Assembly: GCA_002719425.1 (NCBI GenBank)
Contig: PBHA01000013.1
Span: forward strand, 4,512-28,052
Length of the DNA stretch: 23,541 nucleotides
Origin: Chloroflexota bacterium
Lineage (GTDB): Bacteria > Chloroflexota > Dehalococcoidia > UBA1151 > TMED-70
Direction: 5' to 3'
This document shows, one piece after another, positions 15,314 through 23,541 of this stretch. A program made the translations under genes and the position numbers. The notes beneath the pieces are model-generated. The model saw only the letters and a list, made by a program, of their open reading frames with translations, was not told the origin of the DNA and did no database searches. How positions within the stretch are numbered: position 1 is the first letter of the stretch; each line of letters starts with the position of its first letter.

Positions 15314-18300
15314 ATGACAACTAAATCATCATCAGACTTTAATTCTATAAGAATATCTCTGGCATCCCCAGAACAAATAAGAGCTTGGTCTTATGGAGAG
15401 GTCACAAAACCTGAAACAATCAACTACAGAACACTAAGACCTGAAAAGGATGGATTGTTTTGTGAAAAAATATTTGGTCCTACAAAAGATTGGGAATGTT
15501 ACTGTGGAAAGTATAAAAAAATAAGATACAAAGGTGTTATTTGTGACAGATGTGGCGTGGAGGTAACTAGAGCTAAGGTACGTAGAGAAAGAATGGGACA
15601 CATTAAACTTGCTGCCCCTGTTGCTCATATTTGGTTTTCAAAAAGTACACCTTCAAGACTAGGTTTACTACTTGATGTATCTCCTAAGAATCTAGAAAGG
15701 GTTCTATACTTTGCTCAATACATAGTTACATCTATAAACAATGATGAAAAATTAGATGCTATTAACTTTTTCAAACAAGATATGGAGCAAAAAATTGAAG
15801 ATCTTAAGAAAAAATTAGATCAAATAATAGAATCTAAAGAATTTGAGAAAGAGCTAGAAATACTTGAAGTCAAGGTAAAAAAATCAGAACTTAAAGACCC
15901 TGAAAAACTTGAAACTATCTTAAAGTCAAAATACGAAGAACTAATTGAAGAAGAGCAAGAAATCACAGAAAACAGAATAGAAGAGCTAGAAGATCTTGAT
16001 GTAATGCAACTTTTGACTGAAGCTAAGTATAGAGAATATAGAGATTTGTATGGTCCTGTTTTTGTAGCAGAAATGGGAGCAGAGGCTATTCTAAAAATTT
16101 TGAAGGAATTTGACCTTGAAAATGCTACAGAAACTTTAATTGATGAAATTAGACAAACATCAGGTCAAAGAAGAAAAAAAGCTATTAAGAGACTTAGAGT
16201 TATTGAAAGCTTTAAACAAAGTGGAAATAAGCCAGAATGGATGGTCTTAACAATATTACCTGTTTTGCCTCCAGAGTTACATCCTATGGTTCAGCTAGAT
16301 GGTGGAAGATTCGCAACATCTGACCTTAATGATTTATATAGAAGAGTTATTAATAGAAATAATAGATTAAAACATCTTCTAGACCTGCAAGCTCCTGAAA
16401 TTATTATTAGAAATGAAAAAAGGATGCTCCAAGAAGCAGTAGATGCACTTATTGATAATGGAAGAAGAGGAAGACCTATACTGGGATCTCATAATCATAA
16501 GTTAAAATCTCTTACAGATTTATTGAGAGGAAAACAAGGAAGGTTTAGGCAAAACTTATTAGGTAAAAGAGTTGATTACTCTGGACGATCAGTGATTATT
16601 TCAGGCCCTCAACTAAAACTTTATGAATGCGGATTACCTAAAAAGATGGCATTAGAATTATTTAAGCCATTCGTTATGAATTCTTTAGTAGTTAAGGGAT
16701 ATGCTCACAATATAAAGTCTGCTAAAAGGTTAGCAGAAAGATCTCAACCTGAAATTTGGGATATTTTAGAAGAGGTAATCAAAGACCACCCAGTGCTACT
16801 AAATAGAGCACCAACACTTCATAGGCTTGGAATTCAAGCATTCCAACCAGTTCTAGTAGAAGGTTCAGCTATTCAGCTTCATCCACTTGTATGTACAGCT
16901 TTCAATGCTGACTTTGATGGAGATCAAATGGCTGTCCATGTCCCTTTATCTAAAGAATCTGTTTTAGAAGCAAAAAAAATAATGCTTTCAACAAATAACA
17001 TGTTAGCTCCTAGGTCTGGGGAACCGATTGTTGCTCCTAACTTAGATATGGTTCTAGGTATTTACTATCTTACTGGCATTGACAAAAAAGAAGAGAATGA
17101 AAAGATTCCAACATTTGATTCGAGAGAATCGGCAATTTTTGCTCATGAGGTTGAAAGTTTATCTTTGAGAGAACCAATAAACCTAAAAATAAATGATGAG
17201 TATGTTGAAACCACAGTCGGAAGATTGTTATGGCATGAAATTATTCCTGAACAATTAGGGTTTAGAAATCAACAGTTTACAAAATCTTCAATTGAGGATC
17301 TTGTTGCAGACTGTTATGGTCTTTTAGGAAAAGATGTAACTACAGTAGTGCTTGATGACATTAAGGATATAGGATTTAAGTATGCTACCGTTTCTGGAAC
17401 TACAATTGCGATAAAGGATATTGTTACTCCACCTCAAAAACAATCATTGCTTTCTTCAGCTGACCAAAAGATAAGAAAATTAGATGAGCAATATATGGAA
17501 GGAATGATAACTCAAGCTGAAAGATACCAAAGTTCTATAAACGTTTGGGAAGATGTTTCGAAAAAAATGGAATCAGCAGTTTCAGATTCTCTTCCAAATT
17601 ATGCTGGTATCTATTCAATGGCAGATTCAGGAGCAAAAGGAAACCTAGCACAGATTAAACAAATGGCTGGAATGAGAGGTTTAATGTCAGATCCTAAAGG
17701 TAGAATTATTGAATTACCTATAAGATCTTCTTTTGCAGAAGGGCTGAGTGTTATGGAGTACTTTATTTCAACTCACGGAGCTAGAAAAGGTCTAGCTGAC
17801 ACAGCTTTAAGAACGGCGGACTCGGGTTATTTGACTAGACGTTTAGCTGACGTTGCTCAAGACCTAATAATAAACACAGTTGATGATGAAAATGCTACAG
17901 GAATTAGAATCAAAGCAGATGATGATAATATGGGTTCTAGCCTAGCAGACAGAATTGTTAGTAGATTTCCTTCAATTCCAGTAACACATCCTGAAACAGG
18001 AGAAGTTATTGTAGATACTGATACTATTATTTCCCCTGCTTTAGCAAAAGAAATAGAAGCCTTGGGTATTGATGAAGTGTGGTGTTATTCGCCTCTTTCT
18101 TCTACTGCAAAAAAAGGAATCTCACAAAAATGTTATGGTGCATCTCTTGCTACTGGAGAGCCTTCAATGATGGGAGAAGCAGTAGGAATTATTGCAGCTC
18201 AATCTATAGGAGAACCAGGTACTCAATTAACTATGAGAACTTTCCATACAGGTGGTATTGCAGGATTAGATATTACATCAGGTTTACCAAGAGTTATTGA

Positions 18301-19483
18301 GCTTTTCGAAGCAAGAATTCCTAAAGGAGTATCAATTCTTTCTGAAATTTCAGGAAGTGTTAAGTTAGGTAATGTTGGAGATTTGAGAGTTGTTAGAATT
18401 TCTAACACTGAAAAAAATTCAGTAACAACTCAAATACCAGATACACATCGAGCAACTGTTAAAACAGGACAAAGAATAGGTGTAGGAGAGACTATTGTTT
18501 CTATGAAGAAATCATTAGTTTCAAAACTAAAAAAACAAGATGATTTTGAAGAAATTTCTAAAGATGTTGTTGCTCCTTATGAAGGAATAGTCAGTGTATC
18601 CAAAAATGAAATCACAATAACTTGGGAGGATGAAAACGAAAGAGAATATGCGATCCCAGCTGCTTCTGAATTATTAGTATCAGACGGCCAAAAAATTGAA
18701 GCTGGAGACCCTATAACATCTGGTCCTAAAAATCCACATGAAATTCTAAGGATCCAAGGAGTAGAAGAAGTTCAGACTTACTTAGTAAACGAAGTGCAAG
18801 CTGTTTATAGATCTCAGGGTGTACACATACATGATAAGCACATTGAAGTTATATTAAAACAAATGCTTAGAAAAGTTAGAATTGAAAATGCTGGAGATAC
18901 AGGTTTGCTACCAGGTGAGCTTATCGATAAATTTGATTTTGAAGAACTCAACAGTAATATGCTGAATGAAAATAAAGAAACTGCAGAAGCTACACCTGTT
19001 CTTCTTGGAGTTACAAGAGCATCTCTTGTAACTGACTCTTTCTTGGCTGCAGCTAGTTTCCAAGAAACTGCTAGAGTATTAACTGAAGCAGCAGTAAATG
19101 GATCTGTAGATCAACTATCAGGATTAAAGGAAAACGTTATCATTGGTAGATTAATTCCTGCTAGAATGGATCAATCTCCTGAAGGATTAGAATTATTGGG
19201 AATTGATAAGGATACTAACACCTCAGAAGGAACTGGATTAACAGGAATGACTGAAGCACCTGCTACTTTTGAAGAAGCTTTAGCTGCTATTGCAGGTGAC
19301 GAGGAAGGAAATGGTAATAACGACTCTGGATCAACTGAAGATTTATTAGATTTATTAAATCTAGAAACAGAAGAAAATGAATCAGAAGAAAATGAATCGG
19401 AAGAAAATGAATCTGAGGATATTGATTTAGAAAGTATGCTAAATATAGAAGAAGATCAAGATACTGAAGAAGAAAAAGAATAA
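15314..19483 (+). CDS. rpoC: DNA-directed RNA polymerase beta-prime subunit
   Basis: This 1389-residue subunit has the Mg-binding aspartates D533, D535 and D537 in [10 protein letters not shown]. The N-terminal zinc site is intact (C62, C64, C77, C80). Residues about 145-250 form a charged helical insert of the Chloroflexota/Actinobacteria type. The trigger-loop segment [20 protein letters not shown] is present. The second zinc site is degraded: the positions of the four usual cysteines read E859, S930, S937 and C940. From about residue 1328 the chain is acidic and includes three perfect-frame EENES units. An AAGGAG ribosome binding site precedes the ATG. tRNA-Val follows nine bases after the stop, apparently in the same transcript. 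Confidence 0.98.
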   Translation: MTTKSSSDFNSIRISLASPEQIRAWSYGEVTKPETINYRTLRPEKDGLFCEKIFGPTKDWECYCGKYKKIRYKGVICDRCGVEVTRAKVRRERMGHIKLAAPVAHIWFSKSTPSRLGLLLDVSPKNLERVLYFAQYIVTSINNDEKLDAINFFKQDMEQKIEDLKKKLDQIIESKEFEKELEILEVKVKKSELKDPEKLETILKSKYEELIEEEQEITENRIEELEDLDVMQLLTEAKYREYRDLYGPVFVAEMGAEAILKILKEFDLENATETLIDEIRQTSGQRRKKAIKRLRVIESFKQSGNKPEWMVLTILPVLPPELHPMVQLDGGRFATSDLNDLYRRVINRNNRLKHLLDLQAPEIIIRNEKRMLQEAVDALIDNGRRGRPILGSHNHKLKSLTDLLRGKQGRFRQNLLGKRVDYSGRSVIISGPQLKLYECGLPKKMALELFKPFVMNSLVVKGYAHNIKSAKRLAERSQPEIWDILEEVIKDHPVLLNRAPTLHRLGIQAFQPVLVEGSAIQLHPLVCTAFNADFDGDQMAVHVPLSKESVLEAKKIMLSTNNMLAPRSGEPIVAPNLDMVLGIYYLTGIDKKEENEKIPTFDSRESAIFAHEVESLSLREPINLKINDEYVETTVGRLLWHEIIPEQLGFRNQQFTKSSIEDLVADCYGLLGKDVTTVVLDDIKDIGFKYATVSGTTIAIKDIVTPPQKQSLLSSADQKIRKLDEQYMEGMITQAERYQSSINVWEDVSKKMESAVSDSLPNYAGIYSMADSGAKGNLAQIKQMAGMRGLMSDPKGRIIELPIRSSFAEGLSVMEYFISTHGARKGLADTALRTADSGYLTRRLADVAQDLIINTVDDENATGIRIKADDDNMGSSLADRIVSRFPSIPVTHPETGEVIVDTDTIISPALAKEIEALGIDEVWCYSPLSSTAKKGISQKCYGASLATGEPSMMGEAVGIIAAQSIGEPGTQLTMRTFHTGGIAGLDITSGLPRVIELFEARIPKGVSILSEISGSVKLGNVGDLRVVRISNTEKNSVTTQIPDTHRATVKTGQRIGVGETIVSMKKSLVSKLKKQDDFEEISKDVVAPYEGIVSVSKNEITITWEDENEREYAIPAASELLVSDGQKIEAGDPITSGPKNPHEILRIQGVEEVQTYLVNEVQAVYRSQGVHIHDKHIEVILKQMLRKVRIENAGDTGLLPGELIDKFDFEELNSNMLNENKETAEATPVLLGVTRASLVTDSFLAAASFQETARVLTEAAVNGSVDQLSGLKENVIIGRLIPARMDQSPEGLELLGIDKDTNTSEGTGLTGMTEAPATFEEALAAIAGDEEGNGNNDSGSTEDLLDLLNLETEENESEENESEENESEDIDLESMLNIEEDQDTEEEKE
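19370..19414 (+). repeat. Three 15-bp tandem repeats in the rpoC 3' end
   Basis: Three copies of GAAGAAAATGAATC plus one variable base lie at 19370-19384, 19385-19399 and 19400-19414, encoding EENES three times. The copies differ only at the last base, which suggests recent slippage expansion inside the acidic tail. Copy-number changes would keep the reading frame. Confidence 0.9.
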
Positions 19484-19492
19484 TAGTTTTTT

Positions 19493-19569
19493 GGGCGGTT
19501 AGCTCAGCTGGCTAGAGCGCGTCGTTGACATCGACGAGGTCACAGGTTCAAGTCCTGTATCGCCCACCA
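19493..19569 (+). tRNA. tRNA-Val(GAC)
   Basis: This 77-base cloverleaf has acceptor GGGCGGT paired with ATCGCCC, D arm GCTC/GAGC, anticodon arm CGTCG/CGACG with loop TTGACAT, and T arm ACAGG-TTCAAGT-CCTGT. CCA is encoded. The anticodon is GAC at 19527-19529, reading GUC and GUU valine codons. It begins nine bases after the rpoC stop with no terminator between, so it is probably processed from the rpoBC transcript. Confidence 0.95.
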
Positions 19570-19742
19570 GTAAAAAATTAGGTATATTTGATTATTCTGG
19601 AATATGGTATTTTGTGATATCCATCATTTTATCCACCAAAATAATGTTGTTTACTGTATTACACTGCTAACTCAGACATCATGTATTTGAATAATTAGTC
19701 TGATTGTTACATAATTTATTAAAAAAATGAAAGGTAATTATT

Positions 19743-20012
19743 ATGAAGATTCTTGGAACTTTTGAGGTTTCTAATGGATACGAACATTGGAAAAAAATTT
19801 TTTTATCTCATGAATCTAAAAGGAAAGAATGGGGAATAAACACTGTTTTTACAGGAATGGAAGCAAAAAATCACAGTATTGTTCATGTTTGTCTTGAAGT
19901 TGAGTCAATGGAAAAAGTTCAAGAATTTATGAAAAATCCTGATAATGCAGAAGTAATCAAAGAAGCTGGAGTAAAAATAGAAACTCAAGTAATGACGCCT
20001 ATTATTGAATAA
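19743..20012 (+). CDS. DUF3764-like small alpha/beta barrel protein
   Basis: This 89-residue soluble protein starts MKILGTFEVSNGYEHWKKIF and contains HVCLEVESMEKVQEFMKNP and EVIKEAGVKIETQV. The order strand-helix-strand-strand-helix-strand, with the E-V-E-S/D and F-M-x-[ND]-P features, fits small barrel proteins of the DUF3764 kind, in the same broad fold group as the DUF3303-like gene at the left end. Catalytic residues are not evident. AAAGG lies about 7 bases before the ATG. The 173-base gap upstream, after tRNA-Val, contains no recognisable gene and presumably its promoter. Such proteins are often annotated as hypothetical or as monooxygenase-like. Confidence 0.7.
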   Translation: MKILGTFEVSNGYEHWKKIFLSHESKRKEWGINTVFTGMEAKNHSIVHVCLEVESMEKVQEFMKNPDNAEVIKEAGVKIETQVMTPIIE

Positions 20013-20148
20013 TCAGTCTTATTTTTAGTAATTTTTTAATTCTTTCTTAACAAAATCTTCATAAGAAACACATAATTAATTTTTACAATAAAGAAGTGCA
20101 TAAATGAATTTATAATTATTGTTGTAAAAAATTAAAGGAGATTTTGAT

Positions 20149-20241
20149 ATGTTTAAAATAACTATAGGGGTAGCAGTATTAATGGTATTTTCTGTGGCTG
20201 GCTCATATATAAGGTTTATGGAAGAATTAATGAGTTACTAA
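20149..20241 (+). CDS. 30-residue putative membrane peptide with strong ribosome binding site
   Basis: The ORF begins ATG at 20149, with AAAGGAG eight bases upstream, one of the best ribosome binding sites in the window. The peptide MFKITIGVAVLMVFSVAGSY is followed by a short mixed-charge tail (IRFMEELMSY). It has one hydrophobic helix and may sit in the cytoplasmic membrane. A TATAAT box at 20111-20116 is a plausible -10. I recognise no family. Confidence 0.6.
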   Translation: MFKITIGVAVLMVFSVAGSYIRFMEELMSY

Positions 20242-20253
20242 TAATGCTTCTTA

Positions 20254-20281
20254 CTAGAACTTAATACGTTTAAGTAACTAG
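20254..20281. repeat. Imperfect inverted repeat between two small genes
   Basis: CTAG-A-ACTTAA, a 5-base loop, then TTAAGT-AA-CTAG form an inverted repeat centred near 20267. There is no T run, so it is not a convincing terminator. It could be an operator for the gene starting at 20296 or chance symmetry. Confidence 0.3.
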
Positions 20282-20295
20282 ACCCATGGTTGATT

Positions 20296-20646
20296 ATGTC
20301 AAAGATTTTGGTTTTATATTTAGGAAAAGATAAAATGAAAGATGTTCAAGCGCCAAGTAACCTAAGGCATCTAGTACACGGAATAATTAGGAATGCTCAG
20401 GGGGAATACGAAAACTTAAAACCTGTACAAAGAAAAATAATAATTGAAAGATTAATTGTTTTCAGTGAAATGAACCCAAATAATTCTCCTGAATGGTTTG
20501 CTCTTTCAGAGGTGATAAAGTCAAAATTTTTCAATGATATTGATAATGTTCTGAAACGTCTTTTAAAAGAAGGAGATATTGAAGAAGTAGGCTCAGGAAA
20601 ATATACCGCAGATAACCCATTAACACCAAAAAAAATTTTTGAGTAA
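20296..20646 (+). CDS. Hypothetical protein, possibly winged-helix
   Basis: This 116-residue protein is counted from the ATG at 20296 (MSKILVLYLGKD); an in-frame TTG two codons earlier is less likely. The N-terminal third is a hydrophobic strand followed by a basic segment. From about residue 45 the sequence is helical (VQRKIIIERLIVFSEMNP), then SPEWFALSEVIKSKFF, then a DIDNVLKRLLKEGDIEEVGSGKYTA end. The final helix, L-x-x-G-x-[IL]-x-x-x-G-x-G-x-Y pattern is like the recognition helix and wing of winged-helix proteins, so a DNA-binding or replication/transcription role is possible. No close family is recognised and no ribosome binding site is seen. Confidence 0.55.
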   Translation: MSKILVLYLGKDKMKDVQAPSNLRHLVHGIIRNAQGEYENLKPVQRKIIIERLIVFSEMNPNNSPEWFALSEVIKSKFFNDIDNVLKRLLKEGDIEEVGSGKYTADNPLTPKKIFE

Positions 20647-20787
20647 AGAATTCCCTGCAACATTTCAAACATATATAATATTGTTATTGAGTAAAAAAAC
20701 CTATCATAAGTTACTTCCTGAATAGTTGGTTTTGCTTAATCAGTTAAGAGTATTTTCTTTACATATAATTATACCGAGAGATAAGTG

Positions 20788-20967
20788 ATGAATCCTACTA
20801 TAAGAAAAATAATAATCAGAAGCATATTTTGGATAGTCTATACCTACGTTCTGTATATTTCAATAATTGATAATTGGTGGATTTGGGTTGCATTGATTTC
20901 CCCATTGTTGTTCTATATTTTTTATTACGAAGAATTACCTAAATCTATAAAAATAAAAAAGAAATAA
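20788..20967 (+). CDS. 59-residue two-helix membrane protein
   Basis: The ATG at 20788 is preferred over a GTG three bases upstream because GAGAG lies about six bases before it. Two hydrophobic segments (about 8-28 and 30-46: SIFWIVYTYVLYISI and WWIWVALISPLLFYIFYY) are rich in Trp and Tyr. The C-terminus is strongly basic (PKSIKIKKK), which would stay on the cytoplasmic side. It lies 29 bases before the dehalogenase-like gene and may be cotranscribed with it. No family is recognised. Confidence 0.6.
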   Translation: MNPTIRKIIIRSIFWIVYTYVLYISIIDNWWIWVALISPLLFYIFYYEELPKSIKIKKK

Positions 20968-20996
20968 TAAAAAAATTATGTGCAGTGGAGTAAATA

Positions 20997-21719
20997 ATGA
21001 CTAAAAACCCTGTAGAAAACGTTACAACTTTAACATTTGATATTTTTGGAACTGTACTTGATCTCGCTGGTAGCCTTATTCCTCCACTAGATGATTTATT
21101 AAGAGAATGTGGTAACGCTGAAAATTTATATGGAGCTGATGTATGGGCTCAATGGAGGTTAAGACAGCGTATTGAACAATATCAGGACAATTTATATATG
21201 TTGGGTCATAGTGGTTACTTGGCTGTAAAAAGACGAGCCTTAATATATAGCTTAAAAAATTTAAAGGTTGAATTTACTTATAAACAAATAGATGACTTCA
21301 TGGAGGCATATCAATATCTATCTCCATTCCCTGATGCAATTGAAGGATTGAACAGATTAAATGAAAAATATGATCTTGTGATGCTTTCAAATGGTGAGCA
21401 GAAATACTTAGAACATTTAGCTAAAAATAGAATTAATTTTGATTTTCATGCAATTATATCTGCAGAAACAATTGGACAATTTAAACCTCATCCTGCAGTA
21501 TATCGTTTTGCAGCTAAAGAATTAAGCCTTGAGCCCGAACAGATAATGATGGTAGCAGCTCATTCTTTTGACACTTTGGGGGCAAGAATTAGTGGTTATC
21601 GAGGAGCCTATGTTAACAGATATGACCTACCTTACGATGAATCAGAATTTTACGAATTATATATGCCCGATTACACGACTAAAAACTTTCCTGAATTATG
21701 TGATTTGCTAGGTGTCTAA
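20997..21719 (+). CDS. HAD superfamily, type II haloacid dehalogenase-like hydrolase
   Basis: This 240-residue Rossmann-type hydrolase has all four HAD motifs. The nucleophile is D15 in TFDIFGTVLD, motif II is S131-N132 in VMLSNGEQ, the lysine is K163 in QFKPHPAVYRFA, and the acidic motif is MVAAHSFDTLGAR (D192). The FDIFGT and VAAHSFD forms and the length match the (S)-2-haloacid dehalogenase type II family, which hydrolyses short 2-haloacids. Many members lack proven dehalogenase activity, so the substrate is open. A GTGGAG ribosome binding site precedes the ATG. It follows the small two-helix membrane protein by 29 bases. Confidence 0.85.
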   Translation: MTKNPVENVTTLTFDIFGTVLDLAGSLIPPLDDLLRECGNAENLYGADVWAQWRLRQRIEQYQDNLYMLGHSGYLAVKRRALIYSLKNLKVEFTYKQIDDFMEAYQYLSPFPDAIEGLNRLNEKYDLVMLSNGEQKYLEHLAKNRINFDFHAIISAETIGQFKPHPAVYRFAAKELSLEPEQIMMVAAHSFDTLGARISGYRGAYVNRYDLPYDESEFYELYMPDYTTKNFPELCDLLGV

Positions 21720-21795
21720 AAATTATCAAATGAAGATACCTCTATAAACAAGAGAGTTGCAATTAGTGTAAAATCTAAGAAGAAAAAATAATTTT

Positions 21796-23541
21796 ATGAT
21801 GATTATAAAAAAGATCATAACTGTAAATTTTATTTTATTATTTTTCCTATTTTCTGGGATTAATACTGAAAGTAATATATCTGCACAATCACCTCCATCT
21901 GGCGGTGACTTTTTATTTGAAGAATCTGAGTGTCGAAGTAACCCTGGAACAGGAGAAGTCTTCTGCGATGTTAGCTTAGATACCAGCTATCAGTTAATGA
22001 CACAGACTGTAGCTCCAGCAGAATTTTATGAAGGTCAAGGCGTATGGTTTCAAGGATGCAAGAACCCTGAGGAAGATTATGAAAATTTTGATTCAGTTTA
22101 CATAGAAAACCATTATGCATTAGAAGCTGGATCTGCGGGTATCTGGGGTCAGAAAGTTACTAACTTTTATAATATCGACCCAAAATCAAAGGTTACACAT
22201 ATTTTATTTAGAGGAAACGTGCGGCAAGAACCAGGTAGACAATATATTAGATGTAAATACCAATTTTTTACTGTAAATTCTCCTTTAGTTCAACCTGGAG
22301 GGCCATATTATAATGCCCAGTGGGAAGCAGATAAAGAGACTCAAAGAATGTACGAAGAAGCTGAAAAAATTAGAAGAGAGGCAGATAGAGCAAGGGCTGA
22401 AGAAGAATTACTAAGAGCTAAACAAGAAGCTGAACTTGAACTACAAAGACAAGAAGAAGAAAGAAAAAGATTAGAAAAAGAAAAGGAACAAACAGGAATA
22501 CAGAATTTATTTGAGCAGGTTGGACAAGGACCTGTGGCCGATATTTTTGGGGATACTTTCAGTTGGCAACCACCTTCACCTGATGAAGTTCCTGTTGGTC
22601 CATTTATCAACTTTAAATTGATTTATAGTGATGACAGCTTAGAAAAGATGGACTGTATAGCTAAAGAAGTTGAGTTTGCAACTGGAATGAGCTACGAACA
22701 AGCATATATGGATTTTTCATTTACTATTGGTGTAAGGCCACTTGAAGAACCTGATTTTTATTACGATGCTGTAACAAATTGTATGCAATTAAATTTCAGT
22801 AAATTACTAAGTGGAATTTGGGAAAATATTGCAGCTTACCAATCTAGGCCTGACCTTAATATATTTTTAGATAAATGTGTGATCCCACATCTTTCAGATA
22901 CTTTAAACCTCAGAAGAAGCATAATCGTTGATGATTTAAATTCTGTTAAAGAAGGAAAAAGATCTCTTTCTAGAGAAGAAATGTTAGGTGCATATGATTG
23001 TTTGTATCATCATTTAGAAAATATATGGCCTCTTCCTCCTGGGTCAAATGTAAATCATTATCCAAATGGACAAGAAATGCTTGCTGACTATATATTAGGG
23101 TCTCAAGAAATCCCAGGAGAATTTTGTATGGTTGATACAATATCAGATGCAAATCAAATTTATAGTCCTCAAGCTGAAAGTATTGTATTTGAACTTGTTG
23201 ACTATGTAGTTGGAAGAACAGATGGTTGGTATTTTCTTGAAGTAGAACCTAATGCTAAAACAAGAAATGATGTCTTAAATATCGTAATTGGGTGTAACAA
23301 TGATCTTGAATGGCTAAAAGACTATAATGCTTCATTTTATAGTAATGACCAAGGAGTAACATTAGAAGATGTTTTTGCAAGATTAGCAGAACCTGATTTT
23401 AGACAATGTATTCTTGAAGAATTTATCCAATTCCCTTCTAATATGACAAATAATGAGGCTGAAACTGTTTATGATACTATGCTTATGGGATTTATGGATC
23501 ATGAAGATCCAACTGAGTATAGCAATAGACCATTAGGCGAA
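21796..23541 (+). CDS. Large secreted protein with coiled coil and regularly spaced Cys (3' end outside window)
   Basis: The frame is open for 582 codons from ATG 21796 (or the adjacent ATG 21799) to the right edge without a stop. The N-terminus has a basic start and hydrophobic core (VNFILLFFLFSG) with a likely signal-peptidase site after NISA, so the protein is exported. Residues about 35-160 form a Cys-containing, beta-rich domain (Cys 51, 57, 88, 153). Residues 176-235 are a highly charged Glu/Arg/Lys/Ala single helix or coiled coil. The C-terminal part (about 280-582) is helical with single cysteines at 287, 329, 361, 402, 444, 500 and 538. No family is recognised. The start has only a weak purine-rich ribosome binding site. 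Confidence 0.72.
   Translation, partial: MMIIKKIITVNFILLFFLFSGINTESNISAQSPPSGGDFLFEESECRSNPGTGEVFCDVSLDTSYQLMTQTVAPAEFYEGQGVWFQGCKNPEEDYENFDSVYIENHYALEAGSAGIWGQKVTNFYNIDPKSKVTHILFRGNVRQEPGRQYIRCKYQFFTVNSPLVQPGGPYYNAQWEADKETQRMYEEAEKIRREADRARAEEELLRAKQEAELELQRQEEERKRLEKEKEQTGIQNLFEQVGQGPVADIFGDTFSWQPPSPDEVPVGPFINFKLIYSDDSLEKMDCIAKEVEFATGMSYEQAYMDFSFTIGVRPLEEPDFYYDAVTNCMQLNFSKLLSGIWENIAAYQSRPDLNIFLDKCVIPHLSDTLNLRRSIIVDDLNSVKEGKRSLSREEMLGAYDCLYHHLENIWPLPPGSNVNHYPNGQEMLADYILGSQEIPGEFCMVDTISDANQIYSPQAESIVFELVDYVVGRTDGWYFLEVEPNAKTRNDVLNIVIGCNNDLEWLKDYNASFYSNDQGVTLEDVFARLAEPDFRQCILEEFIQFPSNMTNNEAETVYDTMLMGFMDHEDPTEYSNRPLGE

Noticed and set aside
20397..20672. Minus-strand open frame of 91 codons
   Set aside because: It is antisense to the possible winged-helix gene, which has the better protein-like pattern and matches the orientation of its neighbours.
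22341..22610. Ser/Cys-rich minus-strand open frame of 89 codons
   Set aside because: It is the complement of the Glu/Arg/Lys-rich coiled coil of the large secreted protein; the Ser, Cys and Leu richness comes from reversed GAA/AGA codons.
1..23541. Mobile elements, CRISPR arrays, phage genes, attachment sites
   Set aside because: No transposase, integrase, regular repeat-spacer pattern, terminal inverted repeats or a tRNA-fragment repeat flanking tRNA-Val was seen.

Overview
This AT-rich window (roughly one third G+C by eye) comes from a bacterial chromosome. It looks like a marine, streamlined member of the Chloroflexota, possibly SAR202-like. That placement is an inference. It rests on the style of the RpoB/RpoC sequences (the beta-prime N-terminal insert and its surroundings look Chloroflexota/Actinobacteria-type), strong use of AGA for arginine, a zinc-ribbon threonine synthase paired with a MoaD/ThiS sulfur carrier, and paralogous lyase-type enzymes. 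No insertion sequence, phage gene, CRISPR array or integration site was seen.

Layout. Bases 1-4012 hold a partial DUF3303-like gene (-), a small barrel-like protein (+), a threonine synthase-sulfur carrier operon (-), and a lipoprotein with a coiled coil and a PstS-like binding domain (-). Ahead of thrC lies a short leader ORF with four consecutive Met codons, followed by a strong intrinsic terminator: the layout of a ribosome-mediated attenuator. Bases 4040-7338 hold a tight + operon (NTF2/SnoaL-like protein, membrane acyltransferase, aldo/keto reductase) and a six-helix membrane protein. Bases 7383-11246 hold AlaX (-), a 31-residue membrane peptide, two tandem dihydrodipicolinate-synthase-superfamily paralogues (+), and a glutaredoxin-alpha/beta hydrolase pair (-).

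The core is rpoB-rpoC (11399-19483), followed after 9 bases by tRNA-Val(GAC). The rpoB leader contains a Rho-independent terminator just upstream of the ribosome binding site. Because the upstream gene is divergent, it can only act on rpoBC, which suggests attenuation. RpoC keeps its first zinc site and active-site aspartates but has lost three of the four cysteines of the second zinc site. Both large subunits end in long acidic tails.

Bases 19570-23541 hold small proteins (a DUF3764-like barrel, a 30-residue membrane peptide, a possible winged-helix protein, a 59-residue two-helix membrane protein), a type II haloacid dehalogenase-like enzyme, and a large secreted protein with a charged coiled coil and regularly spaced cysteines that runs off the right edge.

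The most interesting candidate is the thrC-moaD leader. A Met-codon run controlling a threonine synthase/sulfur carrier operon would tie the threonine branch, or an unrecognised homocysteine-forming reaction, to methionine supply.
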